DNA from: Phycisphaeraceae bacterium
GTDB taxonomy: Bacteria > Planctomycetota > Phycisphaerae > Phycisphaerales > Phycisphaeraceae
Assembly (NCBI GenBank): GCA_029260695.1
Contig: JAJDCT010000136.1
Coordinates: forward strand, 1-15,098
Length of the DNA stretch: 15,098 nt
Direction of reading: 5' to 3'
The first letter of the stretch is position 1. Each line of letters begins with the position of its first letter. A model generated the notes under the pieces. It did no database searches. It was not told where the DNA came from and saw only the letters and a program-made list of their open reading frames with translations. Below are positions 1 through 5,362 of the stretch, piece by piece. The position numbers and the translations under genes are program-made.

Positions 1-7
1 ACGACAA

Positions 8-21
8 CTGCGCTGGCGCAG
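8..21 (-). terminator. Hairpin downstream of the dockerin-repeat gene, possible terminator
   Basis: A perfect inverted repeat, CTGCGC-TG-GCGCAG, lies about 60 bases past the stop codon of the minus-strand gene that ends at 83. In practice it would fold as a 5-bp stem with a CTGG loop. No T-run follows on the minus strand, so this is a weak terminator candidate based on position and symmetry only. Confidence 0.3.
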
Positions 22-82
22 CGTGTCTAATCGAGGGATCGGTTCTTTGCAGTTGTAATTACGGGCGGGGATTGGTTTGGAG

Positions 83-925
83 TTAGCGGAGGGTTGCGCT
101 TGTTCTGGAGCGGCGCAGTGTGGTGATGCACGCGGCGGCGTTGAGGGTTGCGGTGGCGGGTTCGGGGACGGCGGCTGGTGGGGTTGGGGGTGTGCCGGCG
201 TTCCAGTTGCTCAGGACCCAGTTGAGGTCTTCGATGCCGACGAAGCGGTCGCCGTTGGTGTCGCCTGCGGGGAAGTTGGGGGCGGGTGTGCTTGCGTTCC
301 AGTTTCCCAGTACGGTGTTGAGGTCTTCGATGCCGACGAAGCCGTCGAGGTTGAGGTCGCCTTGACGTGTGGTGATGGTGAATTGGATGTTCTGTTTCGT
401 CAAGGGCTGTGGTGAACCGGCGGTGTCGGTGAGCGAGGTGCTCGTGCCTAGATCGAAGTTGCCTGCGCCGGTTGGCGCGTTGGTGTTGACGGTGAAGCGG
501 AAGAATTGCAGGTCCCCGAATCTGTTGGAGACCTGGTCGGCCTGATTGACGAGCCTTCCTGTGGCGGCACCCGTAGACGAGAACGTTTCGAAGATCATGG
601 GCTTGCCTTCGAAGAAGTCGCGTGTGGGGTCGGGTTTTCCAAATGCGACACCGAGCCCGCCGGGGATGAGTGTTGCGTAAGGCGGGAGGAAGAAGTCGTG
701 CTGGGCTCCCCAGGTAAGTTCGCCGTTGAGACCGGTATTATCCGCGAAGACCCAGGCGGTGTAGACGGTGGTGCCGTCGGCGACAAGGACATTGGGCTGG
801 GCGTAGGTGCCTATCACGGCGTTGGCATTGATGGGTATCGGGGTGACGCAGATCGTGGTGATAGCAACCAGTATCGGAGCGCAGAATAGTGTTGCGCAGC
901 GGTTGCTGAAATAGAAACGTTCCAT
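83..925 (-). CDS. Exported protein with two dockerin-type repeats and a PEP-CTERM sorting signal
   Basis: A 280-residue exported protein of unknown exact role. Residues about 1-35 look like a signal peptide: a basic N-terminus, then a hydrophobic run ending near NANA. Residues 36-185 form a beta-rich, glycine/threonine-rich region with no family I recognise. Two calcium-loop repeats follow at 189-210 (GDLNLDGFVGIEDLN) and 221-242 (GDTNGDRFVGIEDLN), which resemble dockerin type I or EF-hand-like loops. The tail at 253-274 has VPEPATATL, a short hydrophobic stretch and RRSR, the PEP-CTERM pattern recognised by exosortase-type systems. The ATG is supported by GGAGGGAG at 931-939, 6-13 bases upstream. 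By family knowledge the dockerin repeats may bind cohesins or act as calcium-stabilised spacers, and the PEP-CTERM tail implies processing at the inner membrane. The ligand is unknown. The gene appears monocistronic. Confidence 0.88.
   Translation of the reverse strand: MERFYFSNRCATLFCAPILVAITTICVTPIPINANAVIGTYAQPNVLVADGTTVYTAWVFADNTGLNGELTWGAQHDFFLPPYATLIPGGLGVAFGKPDPTRDFFEGKPMIFETFSSTGAATGRLVNQADQVSNRFGDLQFFRFTVNTNAPTGAGNFDLGTSTSLTDTAGSPQPLTKQNIQFTITTRQGDLNLDGFVGIEDLNTVLGNWNASTPAPNFPAGDTNGDRFVGIEDLNWVLSNWNAGTPPTPPAAVPEPATATLNAAACITTLRRSRTSATLR
221..342 (-). repeat. 26-bp exact direct repeat encoding the two dockerin-type loops
   Basis: An identical 26-bp segment occurs at 221-246 and 317-342, exactly 96 bp (32 codons) apart and in the same frame. 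It encodes the conserved FVGIEDLN core of both calcium-loop repeats. Nucleotide identity, including synonymous positions, suggests a recent duplication or ongoing gene conversion of the module. Confidence 0.85.
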
Positions 926-1193
926 GAAGCACTCCCTCCGCTAAGCAGCGCACCTAATCGGGGTGCGCAATCGCAATAAGATGCCGTGGATATCTTTCCC
1001 ACCCATGGCATATGAGCCACCGTATATTATGAATAACGGGGCTGGTTAAGACAAGGAAAATCTACAGCGGGGCCGGTGGTTTGATCGGCTTTGATCTATC
1101 CTGTGCCCGTGTAATAGGGCTTGGAGGTGGCTAAGTGGCATTTTGCGGGGTTCAAGTATGTGGCCGGTTTCTTGCATTTGTCGCATAGGTAAG

Positions 1194-1290
1194 GTGCCAG
1201 TGGGATCGGCCCCCCTACTGGTACGGGTGCGATGTGTACAAAAAAACACGCTCCTCGGGTCTGAGACCCGGGGGGCGCGATAGGAGGAGG
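1194..1290 (+). ncRNA. Run of consecutive hairpins, possible structured RNA
   Basis: Three stem-loops follow one another. The first pairs 1194-1204 with 1214-1224 over 11 bp and a 9-base loop; its two G-U wobbles form only if the plus strand is transcribed. The second is GTGT/ACAC around an A-rich loop (1234-1249). The third is CGGGTC-TGA-GACCCG (1256-1270), enclosed by CTCCT (1251-1255) pairing with AGGAG (1282-1286). The stems are seen directly; that they form one RNA is inference. No known RNA family was recognised and the ends are unknown. Confidence 0.3.
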
Positions 1291-1774
1291 GGGATGCAGT
1301 GTTTGAGTCGGGTGGGACCAACTCGAAGCGGGGTCTTGCGGGCCCGCCAAATTCCATCCACCTATTCATACGCCGGGGTGCACGGTGCGGTTCGGGCCAA
1401 ACAGAAAAGAATTCGGTCGGCCCGTAAGCCCGTGTCATCTCGGCGCCGTGTCGGCCGACTTTCCAGGAAGGATGCGGCAGTGGGTGCCCGCAAATCGGCT
1501 GACGTCAAAATATAAAACAGCGAAGGTTGCCGTCTTTGTGGCCGGCGTTCGTCAGATCTGGTGCGCGGTAGCGTAGCAACCGATCACTGATGCTTCTGAC
1601 GATCCAGTGTTCCGCGATCCGTCCGTGGATCAAGCGGAGTTGGTCATCCGGTCAGGGTGGACAGACTCGAATCCGTTCTGACCTCCGCTGGTGCTGGGGC
1701 AAATCCATATGCGTTATGAGGGATCTGCCGCTGCTTGTTGCCCGAGGTATTTGCCGGTCGGCCTTGACCGTCAT

Positions 1775-1803
1775 CCGCCTTGGGCGGTGGTTCATTTTAT
1801 TTT
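1775..1803 (+). terminator. Short GC hairpin followed by T-rich tract
   Basis: CCGCC-TTG-GGCGG (1775-1787) is followed by a T-rich stretch (1788-1803) with TTTTATTTT, which resembles an intrinsic terminator for plus-strand transcription. No plus-strand gene precedes it, so it either ends an unrecognised transcript from the 926-1770 region or acts as a simple hairpin downstream of mraZ, where the minus-strand copy lacks a T-run. Confidence 0.35.
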
Positions 1804-1849
1804 GGGCCCCTGTCGTTGATGAGTGTTGTCGGATCCTTCCGTTTATCTT

Positions 1850-2320
1850 TTACCGTCGTCGCATGGCCTTGCGTGGGTTCATCAGTATGCCTGGCTGATC
1901 TTTTAGCTTGCGTTCCAGATGCTCGTACCAGGCCTTGCGGTTGCGTACTTCCAGGTGATCTTTGACACCGATTAAGACAACATCCGATCCCAGGTCTGCG
2001 CGCTCCAGAAGATTGGCTGGGAGTGTGACCCGCCCTTGCTTATCAAATTCGACCGGCTTAGATAGCGAGTAGAAGACACGCTCGTACTCGAGCAGCTCGT
2101 CGGAGTCCATCTCGGAATGATCCAACTCGTGGGCCCGCTTTTCATAGCCTTCCTCCGTGTACAGGCAGAGCGTCCAGTCTTGAGCGAGTGTCACATAAAG
2201 GAAAACCGGTTGGTCGTCACCCGTGCCGGCCGAGCGCTTGATCCGCGTTCTGACTTCGGCTGGTATTGCCAATCGGTTCTTGGTGTCGATCGTGTGGTCA
2301 TAGGTGCCAGTAAATACCAA
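1850..2320 (-). CDS. mraZ: Transcriptional regulator MraZ
   Basis: MraZ is a DNA-binding regulator that forms ring oligomers and normally controls the division and cell-wall (dcw) cluster, including its own promoter. The 156-residue product is slightly longer than the usual 140-150. It shows the two tandem AbrB-like half-domains: DTKNRLAIP (residues 12-20) and DKQGRVTLP (93-101), each with the family D-x3-R signature, and a basic tail ending in RRR. The start is TTG: an in-frame TGA lies five codons upstream, no other start fits, and translation from TTG gives the standard MraZ N-terminus (VFTGTYDHTIDTKNRLAIP). No strong ribosome site precedes it. Unusually, rsmH, ftsL, ftsI and mur genes are absent; more than 900 bp of non-coding DNA follow. 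Confidence 0.93.
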   Translation of the reverse strand: MVFTGTYDHTIDTKNRLAIPAEVRTRIKRSAGTGDDQPVFLYVTLAQDWTLCLYTEEGYEKRAHELDHSEMDSDELLEYERVFYSLSKPVEFDKQGRVTLPANLLERADLGSDVVLIGVKDHLEVRNRKAWYEHLERKLKDQPGILMNPRKAMRRR

Positions 2321-2347
2321 AGTGGGACTCGCTCAAGGACGAGAGGG

Positions 2348-2376
2348 ATCATACCCCACCTCGCCCCCATGCTCAA
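2348..2376 (-). promoter_or_regulatory. Sigma-70-type promoter of mraZ
   Basis: On the minus strand TTGAGC (2371-2376) and TATGAT (2348-2353) are separated by exactly 17 bases. Initiation about 7 bases after the -10 element would give a 5' leader of roughly 20 bases before the TTG start at 2320. The spacer coincides with the MraZ-type boxes. Confidence 0.6.
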
Positions 2377-2390
2377 CACTAAAGCCCACT
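2354..2390 (-). promoter_or_regulatory. MraZ box array (10-bp periodic GTGGG repeats)
   Basis: Read on the minus strand, four consecutive 10-bp units contain AGTGGGC (2384-2390), the degenerate AGTGTT (2375-2380), ATGGGGG (2364-2370) and GGTGGGG (2354-2360). The units start at 2390, 2380, 2370 and 2360. Known MraZ operators are TGGGN motifs repeated every 10 bp, so the spacing and motif fit. The array lies across the predicted -35 to -10 region of mraZ, which argues for autorepression. Confidence 0.65.
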
Positions 2391-2459
2391 TCGCTTCACT
2401 TTTTCTTTAAAAAATCTTGGCACCCTTGATTCTTGGCTGTCAGGCGGGTTGATTGATCG

Positions 2460-2517
2460 AGCTTCCACGGTGTGAAGCTGGGATAGCGACAGGATACCCA
2501 CAGATTGTGAATCTGTG
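2460..2517. repeat. Two tandem perfect inverted repeats between the kinase gene and mraZ
   Basis: AGCTTC (2460-2465) pairs with GAAGCT (2474-2479), and CACAGATT (2499-2506) pairs with AATCTGTG (2510-2517) around a 3-base loop. They sit downstream of the minus-strand kinase gene and upstream of the mraZ promoter. They could terminate the kinase transcript, although no T-run follows on that strand, or serve as protein-binding palindromes. Function is not determined. Confidence 0.4.
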
Positions 2518-2599
2518 TAGATCTGATGCGTTTTTTGAGATTGGATTTTTCGACTGCCTGTGTGAGCGAAATGTGCGGCTTGGCCGGGTCGGTAGATTG

Positions 2600-3409
2600 T
2601 CAGGCGGATCTTCGTAGTGGCTTGGCTTTGGGGATATGTAGATGGAAGGTGGTGCCTTGGCCGGGCTTGCTGTCGAAGCTGAGTTGTCCGCCGGCGTTGA
2701 CGACCAGGTCGCGACAGATACTTAGGCCAAGCCCTGTACCTTTTTCGCTTTTCGGGTCAGGCGCGGGGTCGTGGGTGATGAAGGGCTCAAACACATGCTC
2801 CGCAATCTGCGTTGGGACCCCCCCGCCCGTATCTGACAGGTCGATATAGGCTGCGTCTTCACTGGACCAGGATCGGATAGTCAGTTGGCCCCCTTGCGAT
2901 AACATTGCTTTCCTGGCGTTGAGGATCAGGTTTAGGAGTACCTGTTCCAGACTGACCTGTGACATCGCGACCTCGATGTCTTGGAGTTCCAGGTTCAGTT
3001 GGATGCCATCACGTTCCAAGCCACGGGCAAGGCAACCCAGTGCAGAGTGGACAGCCTGCTGCACGTTTGCGTGTGAAGGGGCGTCGTCTTCTCGCGAGTA
3101 GCCCAGTAGGGATGAGGCGATATGTGTTGCTCGCTCCGCTCCCGCGAGTGCTTTTATGAGGGCTTTTTGTGACAGCTCGGGTTTATCCGGGTTTGCCAGC
3201 GCCAACTGCGTGTAGCCGACGATCGGCGCGAGGATGTTGTTGAATTCGTGCGCGACCATGGCTGACAGGGTCCCCAGCGTCGCCAGACGCTGGAGGTGTT
3301 CGAGCCCATCTCGAGCCTGGCTGAACTGGGCCTCGATCAGGTCCATCCGCTCCAGCACCTCCTGGGTGTGAGCGAGTTTCATCGAGTCTTTGGGGGGTAA
3401 ATCTGACAT
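2600..3409 (-). CDS. Soluble two-component sensor histidine kinase without a recognisable sensor domain
   Basis: A 269-residue protein predicted to autophosphorylate on histidine and pass the phosphate to a response regulator not encoded next to it. Residues about 10-45 are probably coiled coil. The dimerisation/H-box reads LSAMVAHEFNNIL with phospho-acceptor His54 and the HEFNN signature seen in NtrB-like kinases. The ATPase domain has the N-box NLILNARKAM (Asn164), G1 box DTGGGVP (193-199) and G2 box GTGLGLSI (224-231), all intact. There are no transmembrane segments, PAS, GAF or receiver domains, so any input must come through the short N-terminal helix or a partner. The ATG at 3409 has no clear ribosome site; Met10 is an alternative. 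The gene is divergent from parB, and the parS-like sites lie in the shared upstream region. Confidence 0.88.
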   Translation of the reverse strand: MSDLPPKDSMKLAHTQEVLERMDLIEAQFSQARDGLEHLQRLATLGTLSAMVAHEFNNILAPIVGYTQLALANPDKPELSQKALIKALAGAERATHIASSLLGYSREDDAPSHANVQQAVHSALGCLARGLERDGIQLNLELQDIEVAMSQVSLEQVLLNLILNARKAMLSQGGQLTIRSWSSEDAAYIDLSDTGGGVPTQIAEHVFEPFITHDPAPDPKSEKGTGLGLSICRDLVVNAGGQLSFDSKPGQGTTFHLHIPKAKPLRRSA

Positions 3410-3657
3410 ATCTGGCCATAGTCACTATCGGTAGAGGAGTGCCCCGGCCTGATGCTGGACAGTGTAGTCCTATAAAACCAACGCAGCCATGTAGTATATA
3501 AGATGATATAAGTCAATATATTGTGTTAAAGCATGAGAAGCGTACCCCTTCCCTGGCAAGCGTGAGGATTGTGATGAACGCCGTTCATTCCTATGGGAAA
3601 TCTCCGATAGGTATTTATCCGACGCGGTACTTGGCTGCCGGATAGCGAGGATGGTGC

Positions 3658-3673
3658 TGTTCCACGTGGAACC
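3658..3673. promoter_or_regulatory. parS site 1 (ParB-binding centromere site)
   Basis: TGTTCCACGTGGAACC matches the conserved 16-bp bacterial parS pattern TGTTNCACGTGNAACA except at the last base. The 12-bp core TTCCACGTGGAA is a perfect palindrome centred on CACGTG. It lies 275 bp upstream of parB, the usual place for origin-proximal parS sites. Confidence 0.88.
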
Positions 3674-3731
3674 TGCTTTTGGAGACTCGTTTCGCCAGGG
3701 AGACATGATCTGTCTGTCTGGTGGCGTGGCT

Positions 3732-3747
3732 GGTTTCACGTGGAACG
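3732..3747. promoter_or_regulatory. parS site 2 (ParB-binding centromere site)
   Basis: GGTTTCACGTGGAACG keeps the core GTTNCACGTGNAAC of parS and differs only at the two outermost bases. Its centre is 74 bp from that of site 1, about seven helical turns, so both sites would face a similar side of the DNA. Confidence 0.82.
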
Positions 3748-3858
3748 TAGATTTGGAAGTCGTTGAGGTCTTCGGGGGGCTAGGGTGATCGTGCGTGGCG
3801 GTGGGTCGGTGAGATTGCCAGCCGCGCATGGCCTGCACGCGGAGACTAACACGCTGGC

Positions 3859-3887
3859 TTGGCGTGGGGAGAGGGCCTGGCTACACT
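3859..3887 (+). promoter_or_regulatory. Sigma-70-type promoter of parB
   Basis: TTGGCG (3859-3864) and TACACT (3882-3887) have a 17-base spacer. Initiation near 3894 gives a leader of about 40 bases to the GTG at 3933. It supports the shorter ParB start, because an ATG at 3828 would lie upstream of this promoter. Confidence 0.5.
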
Positions 3888-3932
3888 GTTGATGGATACC
3901 CATGGTTCAGCACTTTAGACACGGAGGTCGTC

Positions 3933-4991
3933 GTGGTTACGAATAAGAAACGTTCGCCTAAGCTTGGGCGGGGCCTTAGGAGCCTGATGTCCAACCCTGT
4001 TCAGGTTCAGTCGCCAGTAGAGGTGGTAACAGAAGCAGAAGCGGAGCGGCCAGACCAGGACGCTGGAGGGGGTACGCAGAAGGGGGAAGATGAGAGTGTG
4101 GCGGTGAAGCCGGCTACGGGTCCCGCTGCTGGGGCTAAAAAGGCAGGCAAATCACGGCCTGCCCCCCCACCGCAAACTCAAGAGCAGGCTGGGCTGACTT
4201 ATCTGTCGGTCGATAGCCTCCAGCCAAACCGTCATCAGCCCAGGCAGCGGTTTGATGAAGGCAGCCTTAAGCGCCTTGCCGACTCGATTGCATCTGAAGG
4301 CATCATGCAGCCTATCGTGGCCAGACCATGTGTTGGCGAGGTCGGGCGTTACGAGGTGGTGGCGGGCGAGCGACGATGGCGTGCCGCACAGCTAGCGGGC
4401 CTTGTGACGATGCCGGTGATTGTCCGTGACCTGAATGATCGACAAATCGCTGAGTGGGCCTTGATTGAAAACCTGCAGCGTGAGGATCTGAATCCGATCG
4501 AAAGGGCGGAAGCGTTTTCAAGGCTGATCGATCAGTTCGGCTTAAGCCATGAGGAGGCCGGGGCGAGGGTCGGGATGGACCGCTCAAGTATCTCTAATCA
4601 TCTACGCCTGCTAGGACTTGGCGAGCCCGTCAAGCAACTAATCAGCGAGGGCCTGCTCTCGATGGGCCAGGCCCGGGCGCTGGCCGGGTTATCGGATGTC
4701 ACTCAGCAGCAGATGCTTGCCGAGCGGGCGGTTCGGCAGGGGATGTCGGTCCGCGAGGTCGAGTCAGCGGTCCGCAAGCTGTCCTCCGGGGCATCACTGC
4801 CAGGCAAGTCGACACGACCAAGCAAAGCGCCATTCCTGGCTGATCTCGAAAAACAGATCGCGGAGCGGCTGGGAACAAAAGTGGCCATCCGCGGCGGACG
4901 GAAAAAAGGGTCGGGCACGTTGAGCATTGAGTTTTATTCTTTGGACCAGTTCGATTCACTGGTCAGTCAGCTCGGGGTTAGTGCTGATTGA
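3933..4991 (+). CDS. parB: Chromosome partitioning protein ParB (Spo0J family)
   Basis: ParB is a CTP-dependent DNA clamp that loads at parS and organises the origin region for segregation. I place the start at GTG 3933, giving 352 residues: GGAGG ends 5 bases upstream, and the product then begins VTNKKRSPKLGRGLRSLM, the conserved ParB leader that contacts ParA. A disordered, charged linker (about 20-85) follows. The CTPase/N-terminal domain has QPR (102-104), GERRWRAA (145-152) and ENLQREDLNPIE (179-190). A helix-turn-helix DNA-binding domain spans about 204-230 (SHEEAGARVGMDRSSISNHLRLL region) and the C-terminal dimerisation domain about 300-350. All signature motifs are intact. parA, normally the upstream partner, is not in this window, but two parS-like sites lie directly upstream. 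Confidence 0.95.
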   Translation: MVTNKKRSPKLGRGLRSLMSNPVQVQSPVEVVTEAEAERPDQDAGGGTQKGEDESVAVKPATGPAAGAKKAGKSRPAPPPQTQEQAGLTYLSVDSLQPNRHQPRQRFDEGSLKRLADSIASEGIMQPIVARPCVGEVGRYEVVAGERRWRAAQLAGLVTMPVIVRDLNDRQIAEWALIENLQREDLNPIERAEAFSRLIDQFGLSHEEAGARVGMDRSSISNHLRLLGLGEPVKQLISEGLLSMGQARALAGLSDVTQQQMLAERAVRQGMSVREVESAVRKLSSGASLPGKSTRPSKAPFLADLEKQIAERLGTKVAIRGGRKKGSGTLSIEFYSLDQFDSLVSQLGVSAD

Positions 4992-5023
4992 CCCCGACAC
5001 GTCCTAGGGTCGATATTATAACC

Positions 5024-5042
5024 AATTATTTGACAAATAATT
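5024..5042. repeat. Perfect AT-rich inverted repeat 1
   Basis: AATTATTTG-A-CAAATAATT is a 19-bp perfect palindrome around one central base. The near-zero loop favours a dimeric protein-binding site or DNA-unwinding role over an RNA terminator. It lies 33 bp past the parB stop. Confidence 0.7.
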
Positions 5043-5069
5043 AACAACGAAAACGCAAAGATCTCTATA

Positions 5070-5097
5070 TTCAATAAATGGATGTATTTTTATTGAA
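5070..5097. repeat. Perfect AT-rich inverted repeat 2
   Basis: TTCAATAAA (5070-5078) and TTTATTGAA (5089-5097) are perfect inverted copies separated by 10 bases, inside the AT-rich block after parB. It may be a weak terminator of parB or a protein-binding site; nothing in the sequence decides this. Confidence 0.65.
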
Positions 5098-5362
5098 ATG
5101 GCGTTGGGGAGTAGACATAATTAGTAAGAGGCGAAATTGACTGGCGGCTGCGGCTCGTCCTGTGGATAGGCTAAACGCTGTGATAGCTGGGTGTGTTAAA
5201 GCATTTTGCCGAGGGACTTAAGGTGGCACTAAGCGGGCCGATCAAAGTGGGGGGGGGCTGACTTCGTGTCTGGTTTCTGATGCATTTACTGACTCACAGG
5301 CTTTGATGTGCGATAGCAACCGCTCACCAGGCCGATAGGTACGACTTAAGGGACATATCAAC

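Larger units (their letters stand above)
926..1849. other. 924-bp non-coding stretch with multiple hairpins, no credible gene
   Basis: This region lies upstream of the dockerin-repeat gene and downstream of mraZ. Open frames exist on both strands but encode arginine- or proline-rich low-complexity peptides without domains, plausible starts or ribosome sites, so I treat them as chance. The leader of the dockerin gene (926-1045) should hold its promoter, but I see no convincing -35/-10 pair. A cluster of stable stems lies at 1194-1290, a perfect palindrome GCGGGCCCGC at 1338-1347, and further stems near 1750-1790. I could not match it to tmRNA, RNase P RNA, SRP RNA or 6S RNA by eye. Confidence 0.6.
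3410..3932. other. Divergent intergenic region between kinase gene and parB
   Basis: This 523-bp spacer holds an AT-rich block (about 3485-3530), two parS-like sites (3658-3673 and 3732-3747) and the parB promoter (3859-3887). A minus-strand open frame at 3470-3838 and an ATG at 3828 are judged spurious. Confidence 0.7.
4992..5362. other. AT-rich intergenic region after parB with inverted repeats
   Basis: The 371-bp spacer begins with a weak stem, GACCC (4990-4994) with GGGTC (5007-5011), and then a markedly AT-rich block (about 5011-5115) in otherwise GC-rich DNA. TGTGGATAG at 5161-5169 differs by one base from the DnaA-box consensus TGTGGATAA. A run of nine G lies at 5249-5257. The rest, up to the prepilin-like gene, should include its promoter; I see no clear one and no recognisable riboswitch. 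Confidence 0.6.

Noticed and set aside
4..56. ACAACTG (4-10) and CAGTTGT (50-56) inverted repeat
   Set aside because: Seven bases with a 39-base loop is expected by chance; the tighter 8-21 hairpin is a better candidate.
120..889. Plus-strand open frames opposite the dockerin-repeat gene
   Set aside because: They are mirror frames of a clear minus-strand gene with signal peptide, repeats and sorting signal.
1046..1438. Minus-strand open frames, one containing CDKC and a later PAKCH that look like a zinc ribbon
   Set aside because: Cysteine spacing does not form a full zinc site, the rest is low-complexity Pro/Arg, there is no ribosome site, and strong hairpins fall within the frame.
1463..1480. 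CCAGGAAGGATGCGGCAG resembling the conserved SRP RNA loop (GGAAGGNAGCAGC)
   Set aside because: Key bases differ and the flanks do not form the required helix 8 stem.
1664..1674. GACTCGAATCC resembling a tRNA T-loop
   Set aside because: No 5-bp T-stem forms around it and no acceptor or anticodon arms are found on either strand.
1590..1898. Plus-strand open frame of 102 codons overlapping the end of mraZ
   Set aside because: No ribosome site or domain, odd composition, and it runs antisense into a clear gene.
3470..3838. Minus-strand open frame of 122 codons upstream of parB
   Set aside because: It covers both parS-like sites and an AT-rich block, and has no domain or ribosome site.
3828..3932. 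N-terminal extension of ParB from ATG 3828
   Set aside because: It precedes a good promoter and a strong ribosome site for GTG 3933, and the extra 35 residues do not resemble ParB.
5280..5362. Possible cyclic-di-GMP riboswitch before the prepilin-like gene
   Set aside because: The conserved GEMM core and its tetraloop-receptor elements are not found.
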